A stretch of DNA of 64,000 nucleotides from Nitrososphaerota archaeon (GCA_016200045.1 JACQFN010000002.1:186001-250000); one strand, 5' to 3'. Shown: positions 28,860 through 37,964, counted from the stretch's first letter. The notes: generated from the sequence alone by a model not told the origin. A program made the numbers and translations.

Positions 28860-30627
28860 TTAGACGATTGTTATGAACTCCCTTCCGAAGCTGTACCAAC
28901 TGAACCTGTCTCCAAAGTAAACGGCGTAAATCCCCGTCCTTCCCGGTGCCGTTGCTGTAAACGTCACTGAACACCTCCCTGATGAAAGTCGGCAAAAGAA
29001 CGAAGAGAAGGTGCCCCTTCCACTTCCGTAGAAGGTTATCCAAAGGACAAATCCGTCGTGGGGCAGGTTCCGATATGTCGGGTACACGCTGGCGGTGCAT
29101 ACGGTACTCTCGCCTACGCGAATGTAGGACTTCGTGCAAGTAACCGCAGTGTGTGTTACCCCAATGACCACCATCGGCTTACACGGGCTTATCGCTTTCT
29201 TGTTGTTGCCGTCGCCTGAATAGACCGCCCTCCAGCTGTAGTAGCCTGGTGAGTTGAAGTAGAGGGGCCGGGAGCTCGGGACTATTCCTCTCGTCACTTT
29301 CACCTGGGAGGTGACCTTGGGAACACCCGAGCAGGTCAGCCCGAAGAACCACTCGTGCTCCACCGTTCCTCCGGCGTTGCCCGTGGGGTGCGTTAGGACT
29401 GCCGAGTCCTTCACAGGCTCGCCCAAGGTCACATACTGGGAGGACAGCACATTGTAAATCGAAAGGCCGTAGGCCCACGTGGTGTAGAAGCTGGATCCCC
29501 CCAATATCAGAGACGATGTGACCACGGGACACCCGCCAGGGCAATAGACCATCTCGATGTTGTAGACCGAGAGTCCAGCAACTGCCGCGAAGGATCCAAT
29601 GGAGCCGGTGTCCTGGCCAATCTGTGCGTAGTTGGTTGAGGCGAATCCCGTGTAGGCTTCCCCGTAGTAGGCGCGGTCAAAACTAGCAAGCGGTTGCTCT
29701 TCGCAGGAGAAGAGCCCATGCGGACAGACGGAGTACGCCTCCGTTATCCATTCCGCAGATGAATCGGCCTCAAACCCTGTACCAGGTGCACTCGTCCCCC
29801 AGCACCAACTTCCGTCCGCATCGCACAGCGAGAGCGCGTACACCCCACCCGATACCTTCACCTCGGCGTTCATTACGTCCCCCGGATGCACCGTTCGGGG
29901 AATGAACTCTGCGAACTCCGGGAAGAATTCAAACCAAGGAGCGTAGACGGCGGTCGAGCCATAGCATGAGCTTATCGTCCCTACCTGCTCGACGGTGAAT
30001 GAATCGACACCGTCGATTCCGATCCAGGAGGCAGAGACCGAGTCCGGCGTCCGCGTGCAATCGACCCTGGGCACAATCCACGACCCTTTTACATCCGTCA
30101 CCGAGCCCCTCGGACCCAAGATCGCGTATCCAGCCCAGTTGAGACTGTACGCATGGATCAGCTGTCAATCTCAGTTCAAGGCTCAGGCCCAGTGACAGAT
30201 TAGTAACCGAGGCAGAGGTGCCATTGAGCGTTACGAAAAGCGACTGAGCTGGATGGGTAGGACAGAGGTTGTAGCCTGAGGCAGGACTTATGCAGAACAC
30301 CGTTGAATTTGTGAACCAGATTGTGTGTGACACTGGCTGCCCGTTCGAGTAATACGTAAAATTGATGCCATAATAGTAGTTTCCTTTGTAGTTGATCAAC
30401 TCCACATTCTTGGTTGGCCACGAACCTGTCGGGCAGGGCCCGAATATGCAGGCTGCGTTGAAATTAACGGTCAGGTTAGTGCGGACGACTCTCCAGCCAG
30501 AAGCCAGACCTTGAGATGTCGAAGGCGGATTCGAATACCGTTGGGTCGAGGACCAAACGAGGTACCCAGCGCCTGAGCTTACCACAACTACTACGATAAT
30601 CAAGAAAGCTACGCGAGCGACCTTCAT
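28860..30627 (-). pseudogene. Secreted G1 (eqolisin-type) glutamic peptidase with Ig-like tail, reading frame interrupted
   Basis: An N-terminal frame from ATG 30627 encodes a signal-anchor helix (VAFLIIVVVVVSSGAGYLVW) and a proregion of about 150 residues. A second frame encodes the catalytic domain: NWAGYAIL, VTDVKGSWIVPRV, SASWIGIDG, EQVGT (catalytic Gln), PWFEFFPE and SSAEWITEA (catalytic Glu), hallmark segments of G1 glutamic peptidases. Two Ig-like modules like those in the gene at 28009 follow. The switch of frame lies between about 30138 and 30180. In the peptidase frame a TGA precedes NWAGY and no ATG/GTG/TTG lies between them, so the domain needs the upstream frame. Either a frame error, a recent pseudogene or programmed shifting. 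G1 peptidases act at acid pH outside cells. Confidence 0.75.
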
Positions 30628-30656
30628 CGTGAATCCTCAGACTGATGGTCGTGCGT

Positions 30657-30667
30657 CTATTTACTAC
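30657..30667 (-). promoter_or_regulatory. TATA element for the G1 peptidase gene
   Basis: Minus strand reads GTAGTAAATAG, centred about 35 nt before the ATG at 30627; leader about 9 nt. Confidence 0.45.
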
Positions 30668-30771
30668 TAACGCGGCGAACGGTCAGCACATAGGAGTCAA
30701 TGAGCACGAACCCAAATAGTTGGCATCGGGCTCCTTTTACGAGTCAGAATTCATTCTGAGCTATTTCATAA

Positions 30772-30863
30772 CGGGCCCGGAGGGATTCGAACCCTCGATC
30801 CCTGGTCTTTACGATCTCCAGCTTCGCAGGCTGACACCCTAATCCGTACTAGGCGACGGGCCC
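30772..30863 (-). tRNA. tRNA-Arg (anticodon GCG) with a 16-nt insertion in the variable region
   Basis: The minus strand gives a 7-bp acceptor stem GGGCCCG/CGGGCCC, a D-arm with the GG pair, an anticodon arm with loop CTGCGAA (anticodon GCG, T33 and purine 37 correct) and a T-arm GAGGG-TTCGAAT-CCCTC. Removing 16 nt between the anticodon stem and T-stem gives a normal 76-nt tRNA. The insertion is bounded by GATC repeats. One choice of splice points gives 3-nt bulges around a 4-bp GATC/GATC helix, as in archaeal tRNA introns; a long variable arm is the alternative. A 43-nt identical copy lies in the degenerate element at 32097. Confidence 0.75.
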
Positions 30864-31281
30864 ACCAGCCAGCTGTGTAGGGTTCGCTTAAGCATTGACC
30901 CCATCAAGGGTACTTTGTAAAGTAAATCGAACGGACTTGTGTGGAGGCGAGGTGGTCAAGTGGTTTCGGAACCAAGACGTGAGTGACTCTCCATTAGGAG
31001 ACCAACTTGCAACATGCGAAAGTCTTGAGAGACCCCATTGTGCCGTAGCGCTATCCGACTTACCGTCGTCAAACATGAGGAGAGGCATGAGTACGAATTC
31101 TCGCAAGTCGTTCCTCTGAGCGAGCGCCAGCCTAACCACGGTAGACGAAAGTTGGGCCTTCGTCCGTGCCGGGGCTGAGATTGGGATCGCCCCTCGGGTC
31201 GGCCGCCACATTTGACAATCTCGCATGAATTCCAGCATGGTCTGACAAGCATTTACAAGATGAGCATTGCTCGACTCTGTA

Positions 31282-31320
31282 ATGGCGGGCCTGGTGGGGT
31301 TAGAACGCTGATTTGGCCCG
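31282..31320 (-). other. Possible tRNA 3'-end remnant
   Basis: On the plus strand a stretch starting GCGGGCCTGGTGGGGT resembles the end of the degenerate tRNA copy at 32097 (CGGGCCCGGCGGGGT) and shares a following ATTT. It is too short and diverged to be sure; if real it is a third footprint of the same tRNA within 1.4 kb. The rest of the gap 30864-31330 shows no supported gene. Confidence 0.2.
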
Positions 31321-31330
31321 AGCCATCTCC

Positions 31331-31774
31331 TCAGAACGAATCAGTTCGAACTATCATTTGGTCGGTCATGGCCATTGCAAGTTTCGGGAACTTGGCAAGT
31401 AGTTCCATGTCCTCCGTGATAAGCCTCGAACCGATTCTTTGCGCGAGCGCTATGTAACATGCGTCGTACACGGTCACGTCCCCCCTGACGCTCAGCTGCG
31501 TCGAGAGCTCCAACAGCTTCCCGCGGGGCCTCCATACTTCGAACTGATACTTGCTAAGCGATTTGGACGCCACGACCAGGTCGCTTTCATTGAATGCACC
31601 TGTGAAACGTAGTGCGTTCATCACCTCGTAGAACAGGAGGGTCGGTGCCGCTAGCCTGAACCTGCCAGTGGCAAATTCGTCCCTGATTTGGATGGCCCGG
31701 TCTGAGTTAGGCTCGTCGACGAACCACTTCGTTACCACCGATGAATCGATTACGAACTCGTCTTTCTTCGCCAC
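31331..31774 (-). CDS. vapC: VapC-family PIN-domain toxin (ribonuclease)
   Basis: A 147-residue PIN domain. The acidic active-site residues sit in FVIDSSVV (first Asp), the YEVMNAL helix (Glu), VTVYDACYIALAQ (Asp) and LITEDMEL (acidic pair). VapC toxins cut tRNA or rRNA when not bound by their antitoxin. The start is GTG at 31774, overlapping the 3' end of vapB by 25 nt, the usual antitoxin-first order with coupled translation. The pair is bracketed by a tRNA-Arg gene and a degenerate copy of it, suggesting arrival as a small genomic island. Confidence 0.88.
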   Translation of the reverse strand: MAKKDEFVIDSSVVTKWFVDEPNSDRAIQIRDEFATGRFRLAAPTLLFYEVMNALRFTGAFNESDLVVASKSLSKYQFEVWRPRGKLLELSTQLSVRGDVTVYDACYIALAQRIGSRLITEDMELLAKFPKLAMAMTDQMIVRTDSF

Positions 31775-32001
31775 TGTTTAATCGCTCCGAGACTGCTCCA
31801 GCCCTTGGGTGCAGGCCGTCTAACTCTCTCGTTCAAGATGACCGCCGCTGCCACGTCAGGTTGGCCTTCATCTTCCAGTCTCTGCGACACCATCTCCCTG
31901 ATTGCCTCGCTCCAATTCACGTCAGCCTGCGCCATTTTCTCTTTCAGCGAGGCAGGTATCGCAATGGTCGTTCTGACTAGCCTTCCCTTACGCTTAGACA
32001 T
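31750..32001 (-). CDS. vapB: VapB-type ribbon-helix-helix antitoxin
   Basis: An 83-residue protein. The N-terminal half (VRTTIAIPASLKEKMAQADV, then WSEAIREMVSQRL) fits a ribbon-helix-helix DNA-binding fold; the C-terminal half (RRPAPKGWSSLGAIKQWRR) is the expected flexible toxin-binding tail. It should neutralise the VapC partner and repress its own promoter. A perfect 9-bp tandem repeat lies directly before the ATG, between the TATA element and the start, a good operator candidate. Confidence 0.82.
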   Translation of the reverse strand: MSKRKGRLVRTTIAIPASLKEKMAQADVNWSEAIREMVSQRLEDEGQPDVAAAVILNERVRRPAPKGWSSLGAIKQWRRKTSS

Positions 32002-32005
32002 ACTG

Positions 32006-32023
32006 GTAATATCCGTAATATCC
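32006..32023 (-). promoter_or_regulatory. Putative VapB operator (two 9-bp direct repeats)
   Basis: Minus strand carries GGATATTAC twice in tandem (plus strand GTAATATCC at 32006-32014 and 32015-32023), overlapping the predicted transcription start and ending 5 nt before the vapB ATG. Confidence 0.5.
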
Positions 32024-32025
32024 TT

Positions 32026-32036
32026 CGATATTTAAG
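32026..32036 (-). promoter_or_regulatory. TATA element of vapBC
   Basis: Minus strand reads CTTAAATATCG, centred about 30 nt before the vapB ATG at 32001; leader of about 4 nt. Confidence 0.5.
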
Positions 32037-32096
32037 CAGCACGGTTCAATCCGGATTTCGATGCAATCGAGTCGGTGCAATTGGGCTCCCCGGCAA

Positions 32097-32186
32097 CGGG
32101 CCCGGCGGGGTGAGCCCTCGATTTCTGGTCTCCGCGATCTCCAGCTTCGCAGGCTGACACCCTAATCCGTACTAGGCTACGGGCCC
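32097..32186 (-). pseudogene. Degenerate tRNA-Arg copy
   Basis: The 5' half is the same as the tRNA-Arg at 30772: 43 consecutive nt are identical (32135-32177 versus 30812-30854), plus the acceptor strand. The 3' half is broken: the T-loop TTCGAAT has become CTCACCC, the T-stem no longer pairs and two bases are missing. The GATC/GATC helix of the insertion is also lost (AATC). The end still pairs as GGGCCCG/CGGGCCC. I infer a duplicated, non-functional copy. Confidence 0.7.
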
Positions 32187-32207
32187 GACAACCCGCGCCG
32201 AGCCGCA

Positions 32208-33830
32208 CTATTGATTCTTAGAACCCGAACCTGGTTTCAGGGCCGCAAGAATAGATGCCGTTACCCTTTCGGGAGTGGCGTCGATCACGTAGGGCCCCAA
32301 CCGAGGCCCTCTGTCTGACCCAAGAAGGATGGAGTACACGACGGGGAAGAAATCGGAAGGTTTCAACCCGTTTCCTTTCAAGGCTGCGAAGGCGACGTTC
32401 TGGACCTCGTCGGCGGTCCTCAGCCCATCAATCCCTTTCGCGAACTCCTTGAGCGCTTTCGAGACCCTAGGCCCGACCTTCACCGGAGGCAATCGGGGCC
32501 TTTCGACGCGCGAAGCCCATCTCGCACCCCACTCGATCCGGATGCTGAGCTCATCTGACTCTTCCTTGACCATGCCGTAGTCCACAAGCCGCTTGGAGAC
32601 AAATTCGTGGACGGCGTTGAGAGGTGCCACGGACGCTAGTTGCGAGATCAGCCTGTAGGGGACGTGAATTCGCTTCGACTTCGGGACGTTCAACAGCATC
32701 GTATATTCGTAGAGGCCCCTCTGCTTCGAGTCCCTCATCACGTTGGGATCTCTGTTCTCTGAAAAGTAGTACTCTTCGAGGTCGTCGAAGTCCTCCATGA
32801 ACACAGGGATGTCCTCGACGGAAACATTCCTAGCTCCGACTATCCGTTTGTACATCAGGAGCCTCAGGCTCTCCGGAGAGGCGTACTCTAGCCAGTCAAG
32901 GGGGGTGAGCAGGTTGCCCACGGATTTCGATATCTTCCTCCCCGACTTGTCCTGGAATAGCTCGTATCGGGCATGGAAGGGAGGAGGATAGCCAAGAACG
33001 TGCTCTGACACCCAGTCGTTGACCTTCACGGAGTCAGTGAGCTCCTTCCCGTACGCCTCAAACCTGATTCCGAAGGCCGCCCATCTAGCCGCGAACTCCA
33101 CCTTCCACATTAGTTTCCCGTTCCCGTCAGAAATCTTCGAGACGCCTTCGTGCCCGCACCCCTCGAGGAATCTCCCTCCCAGTTCTGTGCCCTTGCAGGC
33201 GTAGGTCACCGTGTCGTTTGTCGAGTCGTAGAAGAGAGTCTGGGTCGTGTAGATCCGCGAGCAGTTCTTGCAGACCGGGGTGTATGGGAGGTTCGTTTCA
33301 TACTTCGACTGCCCTACGAGCTCGTTGATCTTCTTGCCCACGATTGCCGCGTTCGAAAGGATCTTCCTCGTCTGCTCGTTGAGCAGGCCCGACCTGTAGG
33401 CATCGGAGCCGCTCTGGAATGTGTAGACGATCCCCAGTCTGTCGAGAGACTCCCGGAGCAGCGAGCCGACGTGCTCCGCGTACGAAGAGTGGCATCCGAA
33501 CGGGTCCGGTATCCGCGACACGGGGTGGGCGATGTAGTCCTTCAGCCAAGCCGGGAAGCCCGAAGGGACCTTTCTGAGCCCGTCGAAGTCGTCGGAATAG
33601 GCGATGAGCTCCGACCTGTATCCTGCAGTCTCGAGGGCAAGCTTGACCCCGTAGCTCCTTATTGCGTCTCCCACGCTTCCGATGTGGGGGATCCCCGAAG
33701 CCCCTAGCCCGCTCTCCACACGGACCAGCGAGGTGTCGCGACGCAGTCGCTTCTCCCGCTCCACTGTCTCTGCCGCAACCTTGTCAAGCCAGGTACCCCG
33801 TCCGATTACGTGCGCCTCAGCCTTCAACAA
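32208..33830 (-). CDS. lysK: Lysyl-tRNA synthetase, class I
   Basis: A 540-residue class I synthetase of the archaeal/spirochaete LysRS type. It charges tRNA-Lys in the cytosol. The HIGH-type motif appears as GIPHIGSVGD near residue 49 and the KMSKS-type motif as KISKSVGN. A metal-binding Cys set occurs in the middle (CKNCSRIY ... CKGTELGGRFLEGCGH). The start TTG at 33830 has an AT-rich TATA element centred 25 nt upstream, fitting a leaderless mRNA. It is separated from cdc48 by about 70 nt and ends beside the degenerate tRNA. Confidence 0.95.
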   Translation of the reverse strand: MLKAEAHVIGRGTWLDKVAAETVEREKRLRRDTSLVRVESGLGASGIPHIGSVGDAIRSYGVKLALETAGYRSELIAYSDDFDGLRKVPSGFPAWLKDYIAHPVSRIPDPFGCHSSYAEHVGSLLRESLDRLGIVYTFQSGSDAYRSGLLNEQTRKILSNAAIVGKKINELVGQSKYETNLPYTPVCKNCSRIYTTQTLFYDSTNDTVTYACKGTELGGRFLEGCGHEGVSKISDGNGKLMWKVEFAARWAAFGIRFEAYGKELTDSVKVNDWVSEHVLGYPPPFHARYELFQDKSGRKISKSVGNLLTPLDWLEYASPESLRLLMYKRIVGARNVSVEDIPVFMEDFDDLEEYYFSENRDPNVMRDSKQRGLYEYTMLLNVPKSKRIHVPYRLISQLASVAPLNAVHEFVSKRLVDYGMVKEESDELSIRIEWGARWASRVERPRLPPVKVGPRVSKALKEFAKGIDGLRTADEVQNVAFAALKGNGLKPSDFFPVVYSILLGSDRGPRLGPYVIDATPERVTASILAALKPGSGSKNQ

Positions 33831-33849
33831 GCCACCTTCCAGGGCTGGC

Positions 33850-33860
33850 CGTAATTATGT
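33850..33860 (-). promoter_or_regulatory. TATA element of lysK
   Basis: Minus strand reads CATAATTACGG, centred 25 nt before the TTG start at 33830. Confidence 0.4.
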
Positions 33861-33901
33861 CGTTTGAAGTGGAGACCTTCGGTTTAGTAGGGAGTTGGGT
33901 A

Positions 33902-36900
33902 CTATCTGTAGTACGGGACCGCTACCTTCTCCATCGGCTTCCCCTCCCTCGAGGACTTCACCTTCTTAATCGACTCGATGAAGTGCTCCATCTTGACCAG
34001 CGCCTCGTCGACGTGCTTCTTGGCATCCTCGGGCTTCGGATACTTCGAGATGAACTCCTGCAGGACGATGGACACCGCGGTGTTGGTCAGCGAGGACATG
34101 TCGGCCCCGCTCAGTCCTTCGCTCATCTCCACGATGCGGTCTATGTCGACGTCCTTCGCGGTCGGGACACCCTTCAGATGGATCTTCAGTATCTCGTGGC
34201 GGGCCCCCTTGTCCGGCATCGGGATCATAATCAGCTTGTCGAACCTCCCCGCCCTGAGAAGGGCGGTGTCCACTATGTCGATCCTGTTGGTCGCAGCGAG
34301 CACGACGACCCCCTTGAGGCTCTGGACCCCGTCGAGCTCGGTGAGTAGCTGGCTCACGACCCTCTCGGTGACCATGCTGTCACCGCCCAGCCCTCTCGTC
34401 GGCGCAATGGCGTCGATCTCGTCGAAGAATATCACGCAGGGCGAAGCCTGGCGCGCACGCCTGAAGACCTCCCTGATCCCGCGCTCTGACTCGCCTACCC
34501 ACTTGCTCAGGAGCTCGGGCCCCCTGACGCTGATGAAGTTCGCTTCGCTTTCCGTCGCCACGGCCTTCGCGAGGAGAGTCTTCCCTGTGCCGGACGCGCC
34601 GTGGAGAAGTATCCCCTTCGGCATTGTGTATCCGATCTTGCCGTAGAGGTCGGAGTACTTCATGGGCCATTCGACCGCCTCTTGGAGCTCCTTCTTCACG
34701 TTCTCGAGTCCGCCGATGTCGGACCATTTCACGTCCGGGGTCTCCAAGTAGACTTCCCTCATCGCGGAGGGCATGACGTCCTTCAGCGCCCCCTCGAAGT
34801 CTGCCATCGTCACTATGAGCTTGTCGAGAGTTTCCGGGCTCAGCCTGTCCTCCTCCAGCTTGATGTCGGGCAGGTTTCTCCTTAGGGTCTTCATCGCCGC
34901 CTCTTTGCAGAGGTACTCGAGGTCTGCGCCTACGAAACCGTGGGTCACTGCCGCGAGCCTCTCCAGGTCGACGATCATGTCGGGGGCTCCGTTCTTCTCG
35001 TTCTCCAGGCTCTGTTCCAGCGGCATGTGCCTCGTGTGAATCTGCAGGATCTCGAGCCTTCCGCTCTTTGCCGGTACCTTGATTTCGATCTCCCTATCGA
35101 ACCTGCCGGGCCTCCTCAGTGCAGGGTCGATTGCGTTGGGCCTGTTGGTCGCTGCGATGACGATTACCTTACCCCTTGCTTCGAGTCCGTCCATCAGGGA
35201 AAGCAGCTGACTGACTACTCTTCGCTCGACTTCCCCAGTTACTTCTTCCCTCTTGGGGGCGATCGAATCGATCTCGTCGATGAATATGATTGTCGGCGAC
35301 TTCTCCTTTGCCTCCTTGAATATCTCCCGGAGCCGAGCTTCCGATTCGCCGTAGAACTTGCTCATTATCTCAGGGCCGCTGATCGGGATGAAATGCGCGT
35401 TGCTCTCCGTCGCGACGGCCTTTGCGAGCAGGGTCTTCCCTGTGTTGTGACTCAGGATGCCATTGGAGAAGAAAGAGTGGGTGCTTGGGACCTCGAAATC
35501 GTAGACTCGTTGCCATCCTTCTAATTTCCCTACGGTTCTGATTTCCTCGAAATCGTCCTTGAGGTAGCTCAAATTCCTCTTGTACTTCCTTAGAATAGCG
35601 TCAACTCTTCCTTTCTTGCGAGTGGAGATGAAACCGATATTGTCGCTGAACTTCCTTACGCTCTCTTTACCTCTTATGGCAAGTACGTAGGATGCAGAGT
35701 CCTTGCCACCCTTGGTGACGTAAGGCCCCCCATGGATTCTAGACGTGATTCCGAACCGCAGAAGGGAGGTTTGGACTTCCTCCATCAATTTCCTGTGCTT
35801 GCTCTTCAGGAACACTCCATAGTATTGTCGTCCTGCTCGTGCGTACCCATCTCCTTCGAAGAGACCCCTCAGGAAGGCCGCAACTACGGAGTTCGGCGAC
35901 ATCAGGATTGGTGTAGGAACCTTCTTTTGCTCTTTTGACCAGTACTCCCTAAAGAAGTCCGCGAGACCCCTGTTGTCGAATCTGAGGACATTGCATTGCT
36001 TGCCTGTCTTCGGAATCGTATATCCCTCGACTCCGAAGAGCTTCACTCCTTCTCGGATTTTGGCTGCTAGTTCTTCCTCAAATTTCTCGATTGTGAAGAA
36101 GACACGCTCTCTTCCCGCCGTGCCTTCGGCAATGAATATGCCGAGAAGCTCCCCCAACTGCTCGTCCCATATTTTGGGAATCGTCGGATGGATTTGGAGC
36201 CGCTTCATGTCAATCTGGTCGCTTACAACAACATATTGGGTTGGTGAGGGAATCCAACGAATGGTCTTGACCTTGTCTCCTGGCCTCAGTTTTTCGGCCT
36301 CCTTCCAGCCGCCTTCCGTCATCAGCGGGTGGTTGGTCGTCATCCTCAATCGCTTTCCAGTCTCGGTGATAGCCTCTATCGTCTCCGGCACATCGTAGAT
36401 ATGGAGGGCTTTCGCGCTGGCCGGAGGGTAGACTGGCAGGTCTGCCAGGTATACACCAGGAACCATTCCCCTGGCGAGTTCGTCTATTCTCATCAGCCCA
36501 CCGTTCTCAAGTGCGATCAACGAATCGCCCACTATGCAGCCAGGCGGGCCGTACAGAAGAACACCCTTCGGTGCCTCGACCCCCAGCTTCTCGAAAATCT
36601 CCGGATGCCTCAGGGGGAGCTCTATCATCTCCCTGACTTTCTGGATCTCGTCCTTCAGGCCGCCGATGTCCTCGTATGTGACCTGCGGGACCCCTCTTAG
36701 AGCCTCGCCTTTCTCCGAGATGACGAAGACGGTCCTCTGAGTTATCAGAGCGGCGTCTGCGACCGGGCTGACCCCGACCACTTGGAACGTTAGCCTCCCT
36801 CCGAAATACGGGATCATGATGTTGTCTCCCTTCGTCACCGGGACGCTTTCGAGAGCATCGGCAAGGTATCTCTCGTCGATCGGCGGGACCGCCTCGAGTG

Positions 36901-37201
36901 GGGCCACCACAACCTTCTCCGCCGGCGGGGCCTTCACCTTCTTGACTACGACGACGTCGCCGATTGCCACACCCGCGTTGTTTCTGATGAGCCCGTCAAT
37001 CCTGACTATCCCCCTGCCTTCGTCGGAGGGATACAGTGGGAGGCACTTCGCCACCGTCCTCCGCTTTCCTTTGATTTCGATTACGTCCCCGGTCGAAGCG
37101 TCGAGCGCGTCCATCGCGTCATAGTCGATTCTTGCGACACCACGACCAACATCCCTTGTGTATGCTTCCAGAACTTTTAGTTGAACTTGCTGTTGGCTCA
37201 T
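33902..37201 (-). CDS. cdc48: CDC48/VCP-type AAA+ ATPase with an intein
   Basis: The precursor has 1,099 residues from ATG 37201; the mature protein after splicing would have 734, normal for archaeal CDC48. The N-terminal double-psi barrel/CDC48_2 part comes first, then the D1 AAA domain. Its Walker A GPPG/TGKT is split by the intein, and Walker B IIFIDEID follows. The D2 domain has GASGTGKT and [15 protein letters not shown]. It unfolds proteins for the proteasome and membrane or complex remodelling. A TTG at 37222 would overlap hsp20; the ATG at 37201 gives the usual N-terminus ([13 protein letters not shown]). hsp20 ends 14 nt upstream, so co-transcription of the two protein-quality genes is likely. 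Splicing is required for activity because the ATP loop is interrupted. Confidence 0.95.
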   Translation of the reverse strand: MSQQQVQLKVLEAYTRDVGRGVARIDYDAMDALDASTGDVIEIKGKRRTVAKCLPLYPSDEGRGIVRIDGLIRNNAGVAIGDVVVVKKVKAPPAEKVVVAPLEAVPPIDERYLADALESVPVTKGDNIMIPYFGGRLTFQVVGVSPVADAALITQRTVFVISEKGEALRGVPQVTYEDIGGLKDEIQKVREMIELPLRHPEIFEKLGVEAPKGVLLYGPPGCIVGDSLIALENGGLMRIDELARGMVPGVYLADLPVYPPASAKALHIYDVPETIEAITETGKRLRMTTNHPLMTEGGWKEAEKLRPGDKVKTIRWIPSPTQYVVVSDQIDMKRLQIHPTIPKIWDEQLGELLGIFIAEGTAGRERVFFTIEKFEEELAAKIREGVKLFGVEGYTIPKTGKQCNVLRFDNRGLADFFREYWSKEQKKVPTPILMSPNSVVAAFLRGLFEGDGYARAGRQYYGVFLKSKHRKLMEEVQTSLLRFGITSRIHGGPYVTKGGKDSASYVLAIRGKESVRKFSDNIGFISTRKKGRVDAILRKYKRNLSYLKDDFEEIRTVGKLEGWQRVYDFEVPSTHSFFSNGILSHNTGKTLLAKAVATESNAHFIPISGPEIMSKFYGESEARLREIFKEAKEKSPTIIFIDEIDSIAPKREEVTGEVERRVVSQLLSLMDGLEARGKVIVIAATNRPNAIDPALRRPGRFDREIEIKVPAKSGRLEILQIHTRHMPLEQSLENEKNGAPDMIVDLERLAAVTHGFVGADLEYLCKEAAMKTLRRNLPDIKLEEDRLSPETLDKLIVTMADFEGALKDVMPSAMREVYLETPDVKWSDIGGLENVKKELQEAVEWPMKYSDLYGKIGYTMPKGILLHGASGTGKTLLAKAVATESEANFISVRGPELLSKWVGESERGIREVFRRARQASPCVIFFDEIDAIAPTRGLGGDSMVTERVVSQLLTELDGVQSLKGVVVLAATNRIDIVDTALLRAGRFDKLIMIPMPDKGARHEILKIHLKGVPTAKDVDIDRIVEMSEGLSGADMSSLTNTAVSIVLQEFISKYPKPEDAKKHVDEALVKMEHFIESIKKVKSSREGKPMEKVAVPYYR
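35444..36538 (-). mobile_element. Intein (365 aa, LAGLIDADG homing endonuclease) in CDC48 D1 Walker A
   Basis: The intein begins with Cys ([14 protein letters not shown]), has block [12 protein letters not shown], two LAGLIDADG helices ([10 protein letters not shown] near residue 131 and [11 protein letters not shown] near 222) and ends SNGILSHN; the following extein residue is Thr. All residues for splicing (Cys1, block-B Thr/His, penultimate His, Asn, +1 Thr) are visible, and the two endonuclease acidic residues are kept. The insertion splits GPPG from TGKT, a site chosen by inteins in several P-loop ATPases. The DNA of this block is visibly richer in A/T than the flanking extein, which fits separate origin. 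Confidence 0.93.
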
Positions 37202-37214
37202 CCCGGAACCACTC

Positions 37215-37721
37215 TCAGACAAGATTTACCCTCGTAAAGCCCTTATTAGCCTTGTCCCTCAATGAGAACGAAATTTCGAGGACCCCGTTCTTGTACTCTG
37301 CCTTGCCGCTGTCAGGGTCGACCTTTGACTTCAGGTCAACTTCAACCTTGTATTTTCTGTTCGTCTTTTCGGCCTTGACCACCACCCTGTCCTCCGTGGA
37401 TTCGATATCGATGTCCTCCTTCTCGACCCCGGGCATGTCGAACACCAGCCTCAGGATTCCCGCCTTTTCGTCAACGATCTGCTCGCTCATCGGCGAGCGG
37501 TAGCCGTCCCTGTGCGAGGGGTTGTCTCCGAAGAACTGCATCGTAGGCCTTCCCTCCGGGCTCATTCGGAAGGAAAATCCTGCGACGAAGGGATCGGCTT
37601 GCGACCTTGCGGCGGTTATGCTGTTCCGCACCGAATCCTGGATGTCCTTCTCGAACTCCTCGAAGTAGCGGTCGAGTTCGTCCAGCATGTCTCTCAGGTC
37701 GCGTCTCTTGTCTTCGCTCAT
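37215..37721 (-). CDS. Small heat-shock protein (Hsp20/alpha-crystallin)
   Basis: A 168-residue protein with an alpha-crystallin domain in the C-terminal half: [23 protein letters not shown], then [14 protein letters not shown]. The N-terminal half is rich in charged residues and aromatic spots, as is usual for oligomer-forming sHsps. It holds unfolding proteins for refolding or removal, fitting its place directly upstream of cdc48. A TATA element and a pair of direct repeats precede the ATG. The classic C-terminal I-x-I anchor is only weakly seen (VNLV). Confidence 0.92.
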   Translation of the reverse strand: MSEDKRRDLRDMLDELDRYFEEFEKDIQDSVRNSITAARSQADPFVAGFSFRMSPEGRPTMQFFGDNPSHRDGYRSPMSEQIVDEKAGILRLVFDMPGVEKEDIDIESTEDRVVVKAEKTNRKYKVEVDLKSKVDPDSGKAEYKNGVLEISFSLRDKANKGFTRVNLV

Positions 37722-37758
37722 CTAATTAACAAAGCGCTAATTAATCCCACATTTATTA
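37722..37758 (-). promoter_or_regulatory. hsp20 promoter with direct repeats
   Basis: TATA-like TAATAAAT at 37751-37758 (minus strand), centred about 34 nt before the ATG at 37721. Between it and the ATG, CTAATTAA (plus-strand reading) occurs at 37722-37729 and again at 37737-37744, 15 nt apart. The spacing covers the predicted start of transcription, so a repressor site is plausible. Confidence 0.5.
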
Positions 37759-37964
37759 GCTTTTCCCCACAGACTGGAGGATGCGCCCTTTGACCGTGCA
37801 TTATCGCTCCGCGGTATCCTCGCTCAGTCGCGACGGCAGGTTCGGTCAAACCGGGCTTTCAAAGTCAGGTCACCGGCGAACGAGGCCTCGAAGTGTCCAC
37901 ATCCCGCACGGATAGATGAAGCCAGATAAAGGCAGATTAGACGGGGGATCTCGCTGGCCCAAAT

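Noticed and set aside
30888..31252. Several overlapping open frames between the tRNA and vapC
   Set aside because: They overlap on both strands, have no shared motifs or promoters, and composition does not favour any one of them.
31282..31320. A complete third tRNA gene
   Set aside because: Only a weak 3'-end resemblance exists; no acceptor, D-arm or anticodon arm can be folded.
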